From positions 1 to 33,038 of the forward strand of contig SXSK01000414.1 in assembly GCA_005793375.1 (NCBI GenBank): DNA of 33,038 bases. Reading direction: 5' to 3'. The notes beneath the pieces are model-generated. The model searched no databases. It was not told the origin of the DNA and worked only from the letters and a program-made list of their open reading frames with translations. Position 1 is the first letter of the stretch, and every line of letters starts with the position of its first letter. Positions 30,973 through 33,038 of this stretch are shown piece after piece. Position numbers and translations under genes: made by a program. The DNA is from Verrucomicrobiales bacterium. Lineage in GTDB: Bacteria; Verrucomicrobiota; Verrucomicrobiia; Limisphaerales; UBA9464.

Positions 30973-31824
30973 AGTACACCAGCCAATTTCCTCCACGAAC
31001 TCGTCGGCTCCATGTCCCAGGGTGCCGCGGGCAATCCCACGGTAGCCATGATTGAAGCCGCCTTCGTGCACCATGGACTGCACTGGCGTTATGTGAACAT
31101 GGAGGTCGCTCCCGCCGACATCGGCGCGGCCGTGCGCGGCGCAAAGGCGATGGGCTTCCGCGGATTCAACTGTAGCCTGCCTCACAAGGTCACGGTCATT
31201 CAGCATCTCGACGGCTTGGGAGAATCCGCTGAAGTCATGGGTGCGGTGAATTGTGTGGTCCGCCGTGACGGCAAGTTCGTCGGTGAGAATACCGACGGCA
31301 AAGGCTTCCTGAAATCGCTTCGGACAGCCATCGATCCAAAAGGGAAATCGGTCGTGCTGTTCGGCGCGGGCGGTGCCGCACGCGCAATCGCTGTCGAACT
31401 CGGACTCGCAGGTACCCAGCGAATCACCCTTGTGAATCGCTCGGAGTCCCGTGGCGCCGAACTCGTCGGCCTTCTTCGCGACAAACTCGAGGTCGATGCC
31501 AATCTGGTTGTGTGGCCCGAAAACTACGCGGTGCCGGCAGGTACGGATGTCGTCATCAACGGCACCTCGATTGGCCTCTACTCTCCAGAGTCGAGACTCG
31601 ATCTGGATATAAACTCGCTGAAGCAGGGCATGGTTACTGCCGACGTGGTCTTTAGTCCAGTTCGCACGCGATTCCTCAATGAGAGCGCTGCCCGTGGATG
31701 CCTGGCAATCGACGGGCTCGGCATGCTCGTCAATCAAGGGATCGTTGGCATCCAATACTGGACCGGCATCGACCCGGATGCCGCAGTGATGAGAAAAGCA
31801 CTTGAGGCGGCGATGGGTGTATGA
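30970..31824 (+). CDS. AroE-like shikimate/quinate dehydrogenase family protein in a sugar-transport operon
   Basis: 284-aa NAD(P)-dependent oxidoreductase of the shikimate dehydrogenase family. Seen: catalytic Lys73 in the NCSLPHKVTV segment, D109 in ENTDG, the dinucleotide loop FGAGGAARAI (about 131-140), and VNRSESR (155-161), whose Arg/Ser favour NADP. The N-terminal shikimate-binding S-x-S motif is not present; the region reads LVGSMSQGAAGNPTVAMIEAAF. This suggests a paralogue with another substrate rather than the housekeeping AroE. Its place between a binding protein and a sugar-transport ATPase suggests oxidation of the transported compound (for example a cyclitol or quinate-like acid). 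Its stop overlaps the ATPase start by ATGA. The upstream gap is a tandem repeat, and no ribosome site is visible. Confidence 0.88.
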   Translation: MSTPANFLHELVGSMSQGAAGNPTVAMIEAAFVHHGLHWRYVNMEVAPADIGAAVRGAKAMGFRGFNCSLPHKVTVIQHLDGLGESAEVMGAVNCVVRRDGKFVGENTDGKGFLKSLRTAIDPKGKSVVLFGAGGAARAIAVELGLAGTQRITLVNRSESRGAELVGLLRDKLEVDANLVVWPENYAVPAGTDVVINGTSIGLYSPESRLDLDINSLKQGMVTADVVFSPVRTRFLNESAARGCLAIDGLGMLVNQGIVGIQYWTGIDPDAAVMRKALEAAMGV

Positions 31825-33038
31825 GCGACACCGCGCCGCTCCTCGAGATGCGCGATATCGGGAAGTCTTTTCCCGGCGTTCAGGCCTTGCTCGGGGTGGA
31901 TCTCACGTTGCGGGCGGGCGAAGTCCTGGCATTGCTCGGTGAGAATGGGGCGGGCAAGAGCACCCTCATGAAAGTGCTCGGCGGCGCGTTTTGCCCAAAT
32001 GAAGGAAGCATCGCCATCGAAGGGCGACTAACGCCCTTTGGTTCTCCATTGGATTCGCGCAAGGCGGGTGTGGCGGTGATCTACCAGGAGTTCAATCTGG
32101 TCCCCGCCCTCACTGCTGTGGAGAACATCTTCCTCGGTCAGGAAGTGACCCGCGCTGGATTTCTTTCGAAAAAACAAGAGCGCGAACGAGCAACGGCAAT
32201 CTTCACGCGACTCGGTGTGGAAATCGACCTCGATGTCCCTTGTCGACTGCTGACAACCGCTCACCAGCAACTCGTCGAAATCGCAAAGGCGCTTGTATTT
32301 GATGCACGCATCTTCGTCATGGATGAACCCAGTGCCGCGCTGACCTCGCATGAGGTGACTCGCTTGTTTGAAATCATCCGCGATCTCAAGCGTCAGGGAA
32401 TCGGCATCATCTACATCAGCCATCGCCTTGACGAGGTCTTCACTATCGCCGATCGCGTGACCATCCTGCGCGACGGCAGGAATGTGGAGGAACGACCCAT
32501 CGCTCAGATCACTCGCAACGCAGTGATCGAACGGATGGTCGGTCGCGAGCTGAAAAGCGAATTTCCTGTACGTACCGCCAACATCGGCGCGCCACGCCTC
32601 GAAGTCTCCGGCCTCCGCCGCGGCCGCGCAGTATGCGACGTCTCATTCACCGTGCATCGAGGCGAAATTCTCGCGCTGACTGGGCTTGTCGGCGCAGGCC
32701 GAACGGAAACGGTGAGGCTCATCTTTGGCGCGGATCGCCGTGACGCCGGAGAAATCCGCCTCGATGGCAAGCTCCTCGCCATCCGGTCTCCTAGAGACGC
32801 CATCGCAGCTGGGATCGGCCTGTTGACCGAAGATCGCAAACTCCAAGGACTCGTGCTCAAACATTCAGTCCGCGAAAATTTTGGTCTGCCAAACCTCACT
32901 TGGCTTTCCCGTCGCGGTCTCGTGCAACTCCGTAGCGAGCGCGAAGCGTTTGGCCAGTATGTGGATCAATTGAAAATCAAGGTGCCAAGTCAGGAGCAAC
33001 GTGCCGGAAACCTTTCGGGTGGGAACCAGCAGAAGGTC
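31821..33038 (+). CDS. Sugar ABC transporter ATP-binding protein (RbsA/MglA-like), 3' end outside window
   Basis: 406 codons to the window edge with no stop. Two nucleotide-binding domains as in RbsA/MglA/XylG. The first has Walker A GENGAGKST (40-48), a YQEFNLVPALTA segment, a VMDEPSAALT Walker B region and a YISHRLDE H-loop. Its signature region reads LTTAHQQLVEIAKAL, without LSGGQ, as is usual for domain 1 of this class. The second, degenerate Walker A domain reads GLVGAGRTE, followed by LTEDRKLQGL and the signature NLSGGNQQKV at the end of the window. It energises a sugar import permease presumably encoded next. The start overlaps the AroE-like stop by ATGA, so the two are translationally coupled. 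Confidence 0.95.
   Translation, partial: MSDTAPLLEMRDIGKSFPGVQALLGVDLTLRAGEVLALLGENGAGKSTLMKVLGGAFCPNEGSIAIEGRLTPFGSPLDSRKAGVAVIYQEFNLVPALTAVENIFLGQEVTRAGFLSKKQERERATAIFTRLGVEIDLDVPCRLLTTAHQQLVEIAKALVFDARIFVMDEPSAALTSHEVTRLFEIIRDLKRQGIGIIYISHRLDEVFTIADRVTILRDGRNVEERPIAQITRNAVIERMVGRELKSEFPVRTANIGAPRLEVSGLRRGRAVCDVSFTVHRGEILALTGLVGAGRTETVRLIFGADRRDAGEIRLDGKLLAIRSPRDAIAAGIGLLTEDRKLQGLVLKHSVRENFGLPNLTWLSRRGLVQLRSEREAFGQYVDQLKIKVPSQEQRAGNLSGGNQQKV

Noticed and set aside
30045-31049. 334-codon minus-strand frame opposite the binding-protein gene
   Set aside because: Antisense of a clear RbsB-like protein; GC-rich codons produce long open antisense frames throughout this window.
1-33038. CRISPR arrays, tRNA or rRNA genes, complete insertion sequences
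   Set aside because: No regularly spaced repeats, cloverleaf or rRNA-like sequence and no transposase-like protein were seen on either strand.

Overview
The window looks like a chromosomal segment of a Verrucomicrobiota-type bacterium (PVC superphylum). This rests on the adjacent PSD1/DUF1549/DUF1553 planctomycete-cytochrome gene and DUF1501 gene, on large secreted proteins of a style common in that phylum, on many Tat and lipoprotein signals, and on palindromic repeats between and inside genes. The assignment is inferred from gene content; no rRNA, tRNA or CRISPR array was seen.

Layout. (1) 1-1979: the end of an Mla/MCE-type lipid-transport operon (ATPase remnant, MCE substrate-binding protein, PqiC-like lipoprotein), joined by 4-base ATGA overlaps. 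(2) 1980-4110: an accessory patch with a small membrane protein/XRE regulator pair behind a candidate operator, two copies of a ~113-bp palindromic repeat, and a breakpoint joining a 5' fragment of a coiled-coil exported protein to a truncated WD40 gene. (3) 4111-13970: large exported proteins (a 770-aa protein with an HEXXH motif, a 681-aa discoidin-like protein), the PSD1/DUF1501 pair, and two small genes, the first probably truncated. (4) 14139-29031: a sulfonation and alkaline-phosphatase-superfamily island. cysC and cysQ (PAPS synthesis and PAP removal) and a Tat-exported metallophosphoesterase lie on the minus strand. Divergent from them is a plus-strand run: sulfatase-fold lipoprotein with Thr in place of the formylglycine Cys, PAPS-type sulfotransferase, two tandem phosphodiesterase paralogues, a 63-aa protein and a multi-pass membrane protein. 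A convergent gene encodes a lipoprotein fusing VCBS repeats to an arylsulfotransferase (ASST) domain. (5) 29131-33038: an alpha/beta hydrolase and the start of a sugar ABC-transporter operon (binding lipoprotein, AroE-like dehydrogenase, RbsA/MglA-like ATPase cut by the window edge).

The most interesting part is region 4. It brings together PAPS supply, PAP disposal, a PAPS-dependent transferase, a PAPS-independent transferase and three alkaline-phosphatase-fold enzymes, without the assimilatory sulfate genes (cysDN, cysH, cysI) that would indicate cysteine synthesis. Three of its proteins also share a short 'LxxLGY' motif. A cell-envelope sulfo- or phospho-group transfer system is a reasonable hypothesis; its substrate cannot be read from the sequence.
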